NCBI GenBank assembly: GCA_025677835.1
Contig: JAIXMR010000003.1
Span: 310,001 to 374,000 of the forward strand
DNA: 64,000 nt
Direction of reading: 5' to 3'
Source of the DNA: Sporodiniella umbellata
Taxonomy: Eukaryota > Mucoromycota > Mucoromycetes > Mucorales > Rhizopodaceae
The notes beneath the pieces are model-generated. The model was given only the letters and a program-made list of their open reading frames with translations, was not told the origin of the DNA and made no database searches. Both the position numbers and the translations under genes were made by a program. Shown one piece after another: positions 46,877 to 58,026 of the stretch (the stretch's first letter is position 1; every line of letters starts with the position of its first letter).

Positions 46877-49500
46877 ATGAGCATCAATACTGCTAGTCAT
46901 TTAGGAAACACGCCCTTAAATCTAGCAAAGCTTAGAGAGCTTTCCAGAAATGAGCTACCAGAGATTTTAGATAAGGTAAAAGTGCCTATGAATTCTTCCT
47001 TTTTTTAACCTGACCCAAGGTTCGCGGCAAAAAAGGCTTAGTACTGGATCCTACTATAACCGGTCCTTTGAGTTTGATGGCAGAATTCACACTACTCAAG
47101 GTATATTTTCAGTTACGCGCAAAAGCCGTTTCATAAATAAACCAACATGTTGACTCAGTATATGTACATATATAAACAATAGGATCATGGAGTTGAAAAA
47201 ATTTATCATCTTGAATCAAATACGCTGGACACAGATTGCCCCGGCCTCATTTATATATGTAGGCCCAAGCTTAAGTACATGCGTTACATAGCAAGTAAGA
47301 GACTATTTTATAAGTAGAAGTATATACATGTTCTTAAGAGTAATGCTATAATGAGTCTAAATTTATGGTATGAATATAAACAAGATGTCGTTTCTTGCTA
47401 TATCGCTATCTCAAAGACATTGTATATATTTTTGAAACTACAAAATTTAATAATATTTACTTTTTAGGCCATATAAAACAGTTTTCAAAGAAAATTGAGT
47501 GTTGGTTGTATTTTGTCCCTGAACGTACCATGGTATGTGAACGAGTACTAGAAGAGGAAGGAGTAAAAGGGGATATAACCATCGGCGATTTTTCTATGGA
47601 TTGGATTCCGTGTGAAGATGATTTAATTTCTATGGAACTTGATCCCTCTACATACAAGGAAATTTACTTGGTACAGGATATTGAAAGGAAAGTTAGCAAA
47701 ACTAACACACCATAGGACGGAGATCAAACCGCGATATATTATGCAGCCAAATCCATCATGCGTCTTCAGTCCATCTATGGTTTATTCCCTAAAATTGCAG
47801 GAAAAGGGGATGCTGCCAAAGTAAATATACAAAGTAAAAACATTCAAATAACTTTTTTTTTTTTTTAGCAACTTGCAGATATGTTAATAAGGATGAGAAA
47901 AGAGCGTACTATGACCTCTGACACTTCAAATGCTATGATAAATTCAATATCAAATCATGTAGACCAAATCATTATTGTAGATCGTAATGTCGATCTTATC
48001 ACTCCTCTTTGTACACAACTTACTTATGAAGGTCTAATTGATGAAACTATGGGAATCAAACACTGTAAATTTGTTTTAGACGAGCACCATTAAAATAAAA
48101 AACTTACTTATATTAGGCTTTGTAGAATTAGATGCTAATCTTGTGAACTCCACAAACACCAACACGCCCAAGACGCCTACAACCGTTTCTTCTACATCCG
48201 CCATCAAAAAGAAAAAATATGTTCTGAATTCGTCTGACAAACTGTATGGACAACTGAGAGACCACAATTTTGCAGTAGTAGGAGGGATTTTGAATAAAGT
48301 CGCGAAGAGAATTAACGAGGATTATGAAGTAATGGAGCTTCTTTTTTTTTTATAGAAAAGCAATCTGACATTTGAATAGGAAAGGCACAATGCCAAGACT
48401 GTCGCACAAATACGTGATTTTGTTGGTAGACTAGGAGAGCTTCAACAGGAACATCAGTCTTTGAGAATCCGTAGGTAGCAAATAGACCTATTAACAAACC
48501 ATTTACTTGAAAAAATATTACGTAGATACCGGTATTGCAGAAGAAATTATTGCAAACACAGTTACAGAAGAGTTTAACAAAGTATTGGAAGTCCAACAAA
48601 GTATCTATTTTTTTGTATATTTTAAACAGTAAGTCTTACCTACAAGCTTAGATGTTGTAGCTGGGATTGATGGAAACAAAGAGACCGAATATATCGAAGA
48701 AATGATCAGTCGACAAAAACCCTTAATCCAAGTTCTTCGTTTACTTTGTTTAACGTCTTTGGCTCAAGGCGGGCTTAAGCCTAAACAATATGAGCATTTT
48801 GAACGAGAGATCACACAAACTTATGGCTACGAGCATATTGGAACACTGCATAGACTGGAGAAGCTAGGCTTCTTAATCAAAAGAAGTAACAATGGCCGTG
48901 GCACATTTAGTCAATGTCGTCGTATGCTGAAGTTAATAGTAGACGATGTTGACGAATTTCATCCAAACGATATATCTTATGTATACTCTGGTTATGCTCC
49001 TCTTAGTATTCGGTTAGTTCAGAGTGTGATAAAAAAAAAGCCTATCACTACAGGTAATAGCAGTGGCAGTCTCTTCTCTTATATGGGATCAAGTACAGCG
49101 CACTCTATTAAAGAGAGCACTGCAAACTGGGGTACAAATACTGGAACAGACGATGTCTTAAAACTTATACCTGGTCAATCTTTTGAGATTGCGCAAACGG
49201 TAGAGTATGGGCCAGAAACTAATGCAGCCATAGCCAAAGCTAAAAAACATGGCTTACAGCATGGTAAAACGACAATCATATTTTTCTTGGGAGGATGTAC
49301 ACATACAGAAGTATCTGCAATTCGATTTTTGGCCCAACACGACGAAGGCAAGTGTTAGCATATGACAAAAATACATACTTATGTATTTAAAAGCTAAATC
49401 TAACTTCATATGTAAAGGACGCGAGTATCTAGTGGCCACAACTCAAATGCTCAACGGAAATACGTTTTTGAACCCTATACTTGTACAAAGGAACGAGTAA
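46877..49500 (+). CDS. VPS33: Sec1/Munc18 protein VPS33 (HOPS/CORVET)
   Basis: Eleven exons (46877-46975, 47020-47100, 47183-47294, 47468-47670, 47716-47820, 47869-48064, 48117-48328, 48380-48470, 48526-48600, 48652-49347, 49418-49500) give 650 residues. Motifs match the VPS33 branch of the SM family: GKKGLVLDPTITGPL, LLKDHGVEKIY, DQTAIYYAAKSIMRLQ, IIIVDRNVDLITPLCTQLTY, GLIDETMGI, TVAQIRDFVGRLG and, near the end, REYLVATTQMLNG. VPS33 clasps SNAREs within the HOPS and CORVET tethers for endosome and vacuole fusion. The last intron (49348-49417) starts AAG|GCAAGT, the usual consensus of rare GC-AG introns, and only this keeps the frame. The fourth coding exon is preceded by the longest intron of the gene (173 bp). 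Confidence 0.95.
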
Positions 49501-49766
49501 TACATATTCTAAGAGCTGCTACTATACTTTTAAACTCTTTTACAGTATAAATACAGTCATTTCAGAAAGTAAAGTCGCTGATTTTGAGTTTGATGTCGTG
49601 CAAAAAAAATTGCGTGCTCAACAATGATGTCGACTGATCCAAAAATAAAGTCGTGTCATGAACTTCATTTATTTTTACTTGTCGTTTAGTAATTGCCCAA
49701 TAAAATTTCTTGGCATGAATTGTTATAAAAAAGGGGATCAAATTAAATAAAAAATTAAACAAGTGC

Positions 49767-49949
49767 TTACTGACGCTCGTGTCTTTTGTCTGATTTTAAA
49801 TTTAACTCAACATAACATCTACCGTAACCAACACAGGGTTTGGGTTTTGGCCAAATTCGGCTGATTAGAAATTTTTGTGGGTTGCACCAACGACATCTAC
49901 AACAACTACAGCCTTGACATGTCGAACTAACTATAAAAAGAAAAAACAT
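49767..49949 (-). CDS. Candidate small cysteine-rich protein or gene fragment
   Basis: An ATG-started frame of 60 codons. After a short hydrophobic start (MFFLFIVSS) it has a dense cysteine cluster, TCQGCSCCRCRWCNPQKF, then PKPKPCVGYGRCYVE and a basic tail. The hydrophobic start plus cysteines could be a secreted peptide; equally, TTTTTATAG just inside it is a good splice acceptor, so the cysteine part may be an internal exon, and its end reads CA|GTAAGC like a donor leading to sequence at 49562-49762. Upstream on the same strand, from about 50033, a frame starts MLIKTLSKVPNKILFILF. I could not join these in frame. Family unknown. Confidence 0.3.
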   Translation of the reverse strand: MFFLFIVSSTCQGCSCCRCRWCNPQKFLISRIWPKPKPCVGYGRCYVELNLKSDKRHERQ

Positions 49950-51280
49950 TACAAAATACGGAAAACCAGAAAAACATCAGAAAAAGTATAAAAAGAATTT
50001 TGTTAGGCACTTTGCTAAGCGTTTTGATGAGCATTAGTTCTGTACAACCGGTAAGAGGCAATCACATTGGAACTGTGGTATTTAGCTGTCTTTGAGAATA
50101 GGTAAAATACAGAACTTAATGAAACAAAACTAGAAGTCTTTATTCAAGTTAAAATTAAAGAGAGAGAACTACAATCTGCTACAAATCTTGTTTCTTAAAA
50201 TAACTGAGTTTGGTTGATCTATTTTCAATGACCTATGGTACCTGTCAGATCATATACGTGTAATTGTAACACAGATAAATATGATTTGTATCTTTCATAA
50301 GAGGATTCTATAAAATGAACAAGTTTTCCCGCAAAAGTTATAACTTGTCTTCTCGTAATGGAGTGGACTTGTTATAACCCTGTCCCGGTCTTAATTGTCT
50401 AGGAATCTAACTTTATAATGTAACATATTTAGTAATAGTCTTAATTGTCTATGGTTAAAGATGTTTTCTTGGAAAGTATAATATTAAATAAGAATGTACT
50501 TATTCGAGTGTTGTATTGTCGTTAACGAACAGTTGGTTTATAAAGTCTATATCAAGCCCTTCATGTCTTCAATCTTCTTTATATCAAGACAGGGAATAAC
50601 ATCCGTTATTAATGTCTTGTGTTTTCGAGTTAAAATATATGATCAGTATAGAACAACTCTCCTTGTAATATACATGATCAAGTAATAATATTCCTTAATA
50701 ACGTCCTGTTCATATTTTATGTAAGGTAGCTAATCTTATATAAAATACATTATTATTTCATATTGATCTTGTGTTCAATTATATTTGACTTGAGATAATT
50801 ATAGTTGGAGTGTTTTGTCTCTCACCTGTTCAATTACCGGGTTAACTGGATACAGCATTATCGTTTATAGGTTAAACGTTTATTTAACTTTACCTCATTT
50901 AATTCATATATAACTCATATGTATTTGTTACAGTATATTTCGTAATAAATAACCATGTGAATGGATCAGCGTTGTATTAAGAATAATCCTATTTGGTTCT
51001 TTGTAATATATATATATATATATATATATATATCTACGTGTAATATATTATATATTGAATAATTAAGTGTTTGTTAAAAATTATTTTATACGAGTTGTTT
51101 GATCATTTACTTTTACGGATCTTTTGTTTATAAATACCATCAGATATTAATATTTTATTTTTATTATGCTGTATAAACTACCCTCAAATACGACAGGAAC
51201 ATGCATGTGGGCAGGCTGGGTCAACAAAAATGAACAAATACAAACTTGCTTTCGTCATAACGTCGTTGCCTCTCCTCCCA
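49950..51280. other. Very AT-rich block, possible decayed element
   Basis: About 1.3 kb with almost no open frames and an unusual mix of short repeats: GTTATAAC palindromes at 50339 and 50371, CTTAATTGTCTA at 50390 and 50439, and an AT dinucleotide run. The stretch from TGTTATAACC (50370) to ACAGGAACA (about 51203) begins TG and ends CA like a solo LTR, but I see no target-site duplication. Confidence 0.35.
51006..51033. repeat. (TA)n microsatellite
   Basis: About 14 uninterrupted AT/TA dinucleotides, flanked by more TATATTATATATT sequence. Confidence 0.95.
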
Positions 51281-51376
51281 AGTGCTTAACAAAAAGTGCT
51301 TAACAAAAAGTGCTTAACAAAAAGTGCTTAACAAAAAGTGCTTAACAAAAAGTGCTTAACAAAGTACTTAACAAAA
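51281..51376. repeat. 14-bp tandem repeat, about seven units
   Basis: AGTGCTTAACAAAA is repeated head to tail, starting at 51281, 51295, 51309, 51323, 51337 and 51351; the sixth unit lacks two As and a seventh is changed to AGTACTTAACAAAA. Near-perfect identity suggests recent expansion. It lies about 730 bp upstream of the GATA-factor gene. Confidence 0.95.
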
Positions 51377-51727
51377 TGACGGCCATATATAATCGTATCT
51401 ATAATTTTATCGCTTGACCGTAGTATAAACACAAAGACAAGTGCTAATAACTGCATCTGCAAGCCCCCAAAAACTCACAATGTGTCTTTCTTAATGAACC
51501 TTTAGGTAATACAAAAAACACTAAAGACAGCTCTCCAAAGCTCTATGTTTAAAAAGCCATTACAACATCCAAAGTAGCAACAGTAACTTCTTAAGGCTAC
51601 TTAAATACTAAAATAATAGAAAGAATATTTTTTTGGGACTTGTGTAGTCATTATTTTCCGTTTTTTAAAAAAGTACACCTGTAATCTGATAGCAGCACGC
51701 ACAATAAAATACTGTAAAACCCATCTA

Positions 51728-51729
<2 letters not shown>

Positions 51730-51760
<31 letters not shown>
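51730..51760. repeat. 31-base T homopolymer
   Basis: The longest homopolymer in the window, in the promoter region of the GATA-factor gene, about 340 bp before its start codon. Length is likely to be uncertain in the assembly. Confidence 0.9.
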
Positions 51761-51765
<5 letters not shown>

Positions 51766-52103
51766 AAATCACAATATTTTCGGCTTATTGTATACAAGTT
51801 TAAAAAAATGCTCTCAACTACCTACGAGAGTTTTTTTTATATATAGTATTTCTATCAAACAAAACCTCATTTCGCATACTTGTGTTCATTGGCTATATTT
51901 ATTTCGGGGTGCCTTTCTTTTGATCCACTGAGCTGCGCAAGTATTTCAACCCCAATTTTTTATTTTGTAGCTTTCGTTCATTGGCCGTTGAGTTAGCAAA
52001 GGTACCCACTTTTTCCCGGAGTATGAAGATTTGATTCAACATTGAGCAAAGAAATATTTTTTTTTCCCTTTTTTTCCCGTCCCGAAGAAAAAATAAGTAA
52101 ATA

Positions 52104-53584
52104 ATGGCTCCACTTTTATTAACAGTGAAGGGCAGCAAGACTTTTTCGCCTTTTTCAGCTATAGACTCTGAAGACGACTTGCTGCAAACATGGAAAATAT
52201 GTACAAAAATAAAAGATGCATTGGAACAAGGATCGCGACTGGAAAACCTTTCCTGGAGACTTTGGTTTAAACAGCAGCTTTTTGACAAGGATAAATTCCA
52301 AGGAATATCTAGCAATACAGCTCGAAGGCTAAGTATGAATGACATGTTTTCACAGAAAAAAGACTTTGTATTACCCTCTTGTGAGATGAGCGAACTGGCT
52401 TTACCAACGAGAGAAGATTATCAACTTGCTTTACCTCCGTTTACTTCAGACCAAGCTCATAGTGAAATGGTACAAATTAATGACATTTTTGATGCCTTTC
52501 AGATGCCCGAAAGTAGCGAACCTATTGATACAAGCAATTATACAGCAACAATGGATGAAATGGCTGATGGCTGGGACTTTGGCTATCCTTCCCCAACTAA
52601 CCCTTATTATTCGCCCAACCAATCAAATTTAACGCCACCAGAAAATCAAAACTTGATTTCCTTTGAAAACATCATGATTCCTTCTGTTACTGAAAGCAAC
52701 GCTCTTTATGTAGCCAACACTTCCTTGCCCCCACCTCCCCCTACAGCGACACTGCAGAGTAAACTGTTGGGGATACAATATGGCGGCTTCATACCACCTA
52801 TGTCTTCGCTACAGCCTCCCTTAAAAAGCAATAGGTAATTCTTTTTGGGTCGCCCCTATGACAATGTTGTTCACAGTTCGCTTTTTAGTTATTCGATAAG
52901 TGCACCTAGCTCTCCCCGTCAGCATTCAGAACAAACCAGTAAACCACAGTCAAACAGTCTGGTAGGAAACAAACCTACTTGTACAAATTGTGGAGCCACA
53001 TCAACCCCACTTTGGAGGCGATCTGCAGATGACGAGCTTTTATGTAATGCCTGTGGACTATAGTAAATACACACATATATATGCACATGGGTAAGTTGTC
53101 AGTCTTACTAAACTCTCAATCAGCCAAAAATTACACAACGCTCCCAGGCCCAAGACCTTAAAGCCGCATAACGCTCGAAAAGAATGTAGAGACGAAGAAG
53201 GCTCCCAATTGATATGCTCCAACTGTTCTACTACAACAACTCCGTTATGGAGACGAGATGATGAAGGACTACCTTTATGTAACGCATGCGGTCTATAGTA
53301 AGTTTTGTTAAAACGCTCAAGACAGATACTGACTCCATTATCAAAGTCTTAAGCTACATCATGAAAAGCGCCCCTTGTCGATGAAAACAGACATTATAAA
53401 AAAAAGACAACGCTATGAAAGCACACAAGGTATACAGCCACGGAAAAACAAGAAACGAGAAACGGCTGTCTCACAGATGCAGCAAACGCTACCGCCTCAT
53501 GATTCCTTTATGTTCATTGACGATGTATTTCCTGACAACAACATGTCAGTTATGACCGACGACGTTTTATCAAACTACTGCTAG
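52104..53584 (+). CDS. GATA transcription factor with two zinc fingers
   Basis: Four exons (52104-52834, 52889-53062, 53124-53297, 53347-53584) give 438 residues. The N-terminus has the fungal DUF1752-type motif ([28 protein letters not shown]), known from AreA/Gat1/Gaf1-like nitrogen regulators. Two GATA fingers follow at residues 275-299 ([14 protein letters not shown]...CNACG) and 333-357 ([14 protein letters not shown]...CNACG), each with the C-x2-C-x17-18-C-x2-C spacing and a basic tail ([24 protein letters not shown]). The middle is Pro/Ser/Asn-rich. It should bind HGATAR sites and control nitrogen or related metabolism; that role is inferred from the N-terminal motif. AreA-type proteins usually have one finger. 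Its TAG overlaps the stop of the convergent ELMO-domain gene. Confidence 0.93.
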
Positions 53585-54591
53585 AGCTCCTTTGTTTCTC
53601 CATCTTTTCTTTTGTATATTTGTAAATTATCTAATATCCGCATTGGCTTCTTTTCTTCCAATTCCCTTTCAATAATAAACTGAAATTCCTTAAATTTTGT
53701 TTCAAACTCCATAACGGTTGATTGCCAGGAGCTGTCGAATCGGTAAAAAAGATAACAATAGATTTCTTGATACGCTGTTCCATGTTGAAGCAAATGTGCT
53801 TGCAGTTTACGGGAATCGAGCAATAGGTACAGGAATTTCGATATATTTATGCCCACAATAGCATAAGGATACCAGTACTTTGGATGAGTAGAATGCTGAA
53901 AAACTGAGCGTACAACATTTGGGTGATACTTTGCAAAGTAAAGCAAGTCATCTAATCCTTGGATGCCCATGCCCCGAAAATCGGTGGCGGGATCTGTGCC
54001 TTGAAAGCCGATCTAATGCCTCAATTTTGTTTGTATATACTCTTAAGTATAAAGAGAAGAATTACCTGAATCCATTGCGAGCTTACTCTAGAAGTCAAAG
54101 CTTCTTGCGGCATCATTAAGTGCCATAATGTTAAAAGTTTTTTTTCATGTTGGGGGTTTTTGGTGTCATAATGTGTTAAAGCACAGTTACTGATTTGTTT
54201 TGAGAGTTGGTAGGTATTGGCAATAGAGATGAGTGCATCATAAAGCGAATCTTGTAAGCAGGTATTAATGTTTTTTTTTCGGCTGATTTGCTGTGTTATA
54301 GTATCCACACTACAATCTGTTTCTTTTAATTGGTATTTCTCATTTGAAAGTTCCTTGGAATAGTGAATTGCATTGTCTATGCCTAGTGAGAAAGTATGCA
54401 CGAATCACAGGAAATTGTAAATTACCAAGGCAGTATAACCGATAAGACCGGTTAGGCAAGCACAGTATTCTACTGATTTCTGATGTATTAGTAAAATACC
54501 GATAAAAAAACTTGAATATTCGATATAGAATTAATAAGCTAGGCTTTTTGTATAAATAAAACCAAGAGTCAGAAGGCAACAATTTTATCAT
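53581..54591 (-). CDS. ELMO domain protein (ELMOD type)
   Basis: Three exons (54591-54426, 54382-54066, 54012-53581) give 304 residues. The ELMO domain covers about 130-270. Splicing builds its core across the second intron, WIQ|IGFQGTDPATDFRGMG, followed by IQGLDDLLYFAKYHP and YWYPYAIVGINISKFLY. The N-terminal 55 residues are basic and aromatic (FKFFYRYFTNTSEI), as in animal ELMOD1-3. In animals ELMOD proteins are GAPs for Arl2 and Arf-family GTPases; whether the fungal protein has that activity is inferred. The stop codon shares CTAG with the GATA-factor gene, so the two coding regions overlap by four bases tail to tail. Confidence 0.9.
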
Positions 54592-55145
54592 ATTAGTTGG
54601 AAGAAAAATTGACGTACCACCTAAAAATAAAAGATTTGGTATGTACCTTATACGCACTATGGCGGGAAAAAGTAAGTCAGAGTCTCGTTTTGGCCAAAAA
54701 AAAAAAAAAAGGGTCCAGGTGTCACACTTTTTGCAGGTCTCCGTGAGCAGAAATGTGCCACGAAGTTTATCAAGAAAAATTTTTTTTTGCACCTTAAAAT
54801 CTTACTTTAAAGAAATACCCCTCAGTAAAAATACAACCATCACTTTTCAAGCTTTTTTTTTTTTCAGTTTGACATACAAGAACAAGGAACCGATTGTCTT
54901 CTTACTGCAGGTTTTTCGTTGGTTTTTTCAAACAAAAAATCAGAGAACCCTTTTGCTTTAAAATGTGAAACAAACATTTATAAGTATCGTTTTGAGCTTT
55001 GGTGGGAAAACATCTCGTGTAGTTCTATACTTTGACTGTTACATTCTAATTGGGTTTAACCAAATAAAGGCAGCTTAAATACATTTTGTTTTTTGGTATG
55101 ACTTATTAGTCATAGCAGAAGAAATGGATAAGGAAGTCCTTTTAT
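54592..55145. other. Spacer upstream of the ELMO-domain gene
   Basis: About 550 bp, AT-rich, with A and T runs at 54698 and 54856. It holds the ELMO-gene promoter and the 3' end of the ankyrin gene. Plus-strand frame 54641-54961 is basic and Phe-rich and not convincing. Confidence 0.55.
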
Positions 55146-56114
55146 TTAACTTTTTGAGCGCTTTATAATGCGAGTTACCTTTTTTAATAGTTTATGTGAG
55201 GGACCCTTTCTTTCAGCTTCATCAAAGTCCATAGCCTCTTCAAGTTCTTGTAAAAGTAAAGTCATCTCATTAGATTCCAAAGCAATTTTCTTAGCCCGTG
55301 CAAGCTCATCCCTGGTTACAGTACTTCTTATGGTCTTTAATGATACTAATAAATTCATACATCGGATACGGCCATATTTGACTGCTTGAAGTACCAGCGA
55401 TCCCTTATGTGTCTTTCGGCTAACAGGATCTAAGAAATCGCCAATAACGTTTAATTCAGCTAGAGCCAAGAAAGAAGCTAAATCCTCAGAATAATCGCCA
55501 TTTGCCAGTAAAGCAAAGAGTGGTGTTTTATTGGTAACATCTTTGCGGTTTATATCGGCTCCATATGACAATAATAGATTCATAGATGGTCCAGGCGGCT
55601 GACAAAAACGAGCGCAGTAATGAAGGGGAGTCCATCCGTCACCATCAATAGCGCTTGGGTCGGCCTTAGCATCTAAAAGAGCCTGCAGTAAAGTCACCGC
55701 CTGTTTAGGGCAATGAAGAGCTACCATATGAAGAGCCTGTACGTTGTAAACATTATGAGTGCTCGCATCTGCACCGTGTTCTAGAAGTGTTTTGACCATT
55801 GACTCTACTGACGGATTCGCATGAGCAATAGCTAGATGGAGTAAAGTATAGTCCGTATCAGGATCTCGCATATTAAGGAGTGCTTGGAGATTTATTTGGC
55901 TATTTTCTATGTAAAACTGTAGAGCATTCACGTCGCCTGTTTCTGCCGCTTTCCATATGGAGATATCAGGCTTGTCTTCTTGTTTTTTTAATTTTACTGA
56001 AATATGGTGAGATCCTGTTGTAGTCTCCTGAAGTATTTTGCTAGGTATTTGTGATGTATGAGGTGCTTTTGTGTTATTCAGTAATGCAAATGTACGACTA
56101 AATACGGTTGACAT
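55146..56114 (-). CDS. Ankyrin repeat protein
   Basis: A single exon of 322 residues starting MSTVFSRTFALLNN. Ankyrin units run from about residue 50 to 205: DISIWKAAETGDVNALQFYI, YTLLHLAIAHANPSVESMV with LLEHGADASTHN, VQALHMVALHCPKQAVTLLQ with LLDAKADPSAIDG, DGWTPLHYCARF with LLLSYGADINRKD, and NKTPLFALLANGDYSEDLAS. A further degenerate unit (GSLVLQAVKYGRIRCMNLL) and a helical basic C-terminus (HKLLKKVTRIIKRSKS) follow. It has no other domain, so it is likely a binding adaptor; partner and pathway unknown. It lies 300 bp downstream of INO1 on the same strand. Confidence 0.88.
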   Translation of the reverse strand: MSTVFSRTFALLNNTKAPHTSQIPSKILQETTTGSHHISVKLKKQEDKPDISIWKAAETGDVNALQFYIENSQINLQALLNMRDPDTDYTLLHLAIAHANPSVESMVKTLLEHGADASTHNVYNVQALHMVALHCPKQAVTLLQALLDAKADPSAIDGDGWTPLHYCARFCQPPGPSMNLLLSYGADINRKDVTNKTPLFALLANGDYSEDLASFLALAELNVIGDFLDPVSRKTHKGSLVLQAVKYGRIRCMNLLVSLKTIRSTVTRDELARAKKIALESNEMTLLLQELEEAMDFDEAERKGPSHKLLKKVTRIIKRSKS

Positions 56115-56414
56115 TGTTTTACACGCTTTTCGTTAGATCTAATCTTTTTCTTTTAAAAAAGAATAGAGTAGTTTTGTAAAACAAAATGAACAAAAACAAG
56201 CACAAGATATCTGACAAAAAGAAAAAATGTTTTACGGAAAATTTAGTGTTTTGATTTCAACCTAGATTGTCATCAAAACACTTTGAAAAACTGTTTAGTC
56301 AGACTCATTTTGAATAAAAGTAGAAAGGTAGTTTTGTCAGCGTGAGCTTTTTTTTTTTATTTTTTTCACTAAGTGAATGTGTGTATCTACTTAGATACGA
56401 AAGACAGCATCTCC

Positions 56415-58026
56415 TTACCAAATTCTGTGCTCTAAGCCCATTTCATTATTAGGCGATAACCCAATACAAGCTCTAAATATGTTTTCGATAGCTGTTCGTT
56501 GTCTACCCAAAGCATTTACTACGGGAGTACCAGGGGTTACCATAGGAGCTTTGAGCATGTAACTCAATATAGACATTACGCTATGGAAGGGAGAGTATTG
56601 ACTCATGTCTGATGTCTTGTACTCAATACGGGTCAAAAGTTCTGCCATAACAGCCAAGTCGATGATCAGAGGAGATGCAAGCAAGGAATCTTCACAAATA
56701 TTATAGAGTGAGATGGTTTGACGACCTCCCATGAAAATATCACATTCGTACTCATCCAGAGCTCGTTTAGAATCACCAACTGAAGGAACATACTTGATAA
56801 CTACAGTATGATCTGGATGTTCATTCTGTCCATAAAGCAAGTGATTAGCAGCTACCATATCATCTACAACTGTTGACTTTGATATTTCTTTTGAGCGAAA
56901 CTGTCTGTGCGACGACAGGTTTTTCCCATCGTTGTTACCCAAGTGATTGTAAGAGCTGATAGCTACTGGTTTAATGCCTGCGTTGACTAAGAAATCAACA
57001 AGTGCAGATTTCATTTTGGTTTGTCCTGATTTAAAGTCATCACCTCCAATAAATGCATGGTGGCGTTCAGCTATTTGAAGCAGACCAGGAACGAATGTGT
57101 TTTGAGGCGATCCGTTGATAAAGGGTACACCGGACTCAATACAAGCCAATGCAAATATAGACGAGGGAGAAACCTCAGGGTGAGATTGTTCAACAGCAGC
57201 TAAGAAATTATCGGCTGTGTCGTTTACTCCTTCCAATAGGTCAGCATAACGCTCAGTATTGGCTGTCCATACGACAACTACTTTGTCCAGATTGTTATTT
57301 TCTTTGAAGTCCTTAATGTCTTGTCGGATTCGCTCTACATGACTACGCTTGTTGTCATCTGAAATAACATTGTCAGCACGGTCGGATTGATTGGCAGCAA
57401 TAAAATCAGGGTAATAGATAGAAGGCAAAGGCGTCATTTGGCTCATCTCTTTAACCAACTGACGTTGAAGGTCGTACTCAAGTACTTGAGCACGTTCCAT
57501 TGATTCTGCTAAATTTTTGCTGGAAATATCCCAGCCTCCTATGACAATATCGGTAGGGTTGACCATTGGCAACAGGTCCTTGAGGGGGACATGTACATCT
57601 TTCCCGTCAGCGTCAGATCCTAAGCGAACAGTTGAGGACTGAGTAACAGAGCCAAAGTAGTTGGGATGCTGTAAGCCACTTTTAGTATGCCAAGTCATTT
57701 TATGCTTGTGTGCAAGAATAGCGGCGGTCAGCGTTGATCCGTTGTTGCCACCCCAGCCTACCATCATGAGCCTAATTTTACAAATGGTTTAAAGGGGGAA
57801 AGCCATAATCAGGTTGTTCTTACCCAAGACGAGGTACTTTGCATTCTGTCTTGAACTCATAAAGAGTTTCGGTGGGTTCAGCCAATATGGTGCCGTCGGC
57901 TTGCTGGGTAATCAAAGTGTTGGAGTAGGAGTATTTGCTAACGATATGTTCTTCCGAGTACTGAACATTGGGGGAGTTAACCTTAATCATGCGTGGTAAA
58001 GTCGAGTTGTTTTTAGAAGGGGCCAT
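56415..58026 (-). CDS. INO1: Myo-inositol-1-phosphate synthase
   Basis: Two exons (58026-57824, 57771-56415) give 519 residues, close to yeast Ino1 (533). The joint recreates the NAD-binding loop [15 protein letters not shown]. Other family marks are [64 protein letters not shown] (with the catalytic lysines of the family in this region), [20 protein letters not shown] and an end at [10 protein letters not shown]. The enzyme turns glucose-6-phosphate into 1D-myo-inositol 3-phosphate in an NAD-dependent cycle, the first step to inositol lipids and inositol phosphates. In yeast the gene is repressed by inositol; no inositol-responsive element was recognised here. Confidence 0.97.

Noticed and set aside
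51376..52103. GATA sites as autoregulation of the GATA factor
   Set aside because: Only about two HGATAR matches (such as CGATAA and TGATAG) in 700 bp, no more than expected by chance.
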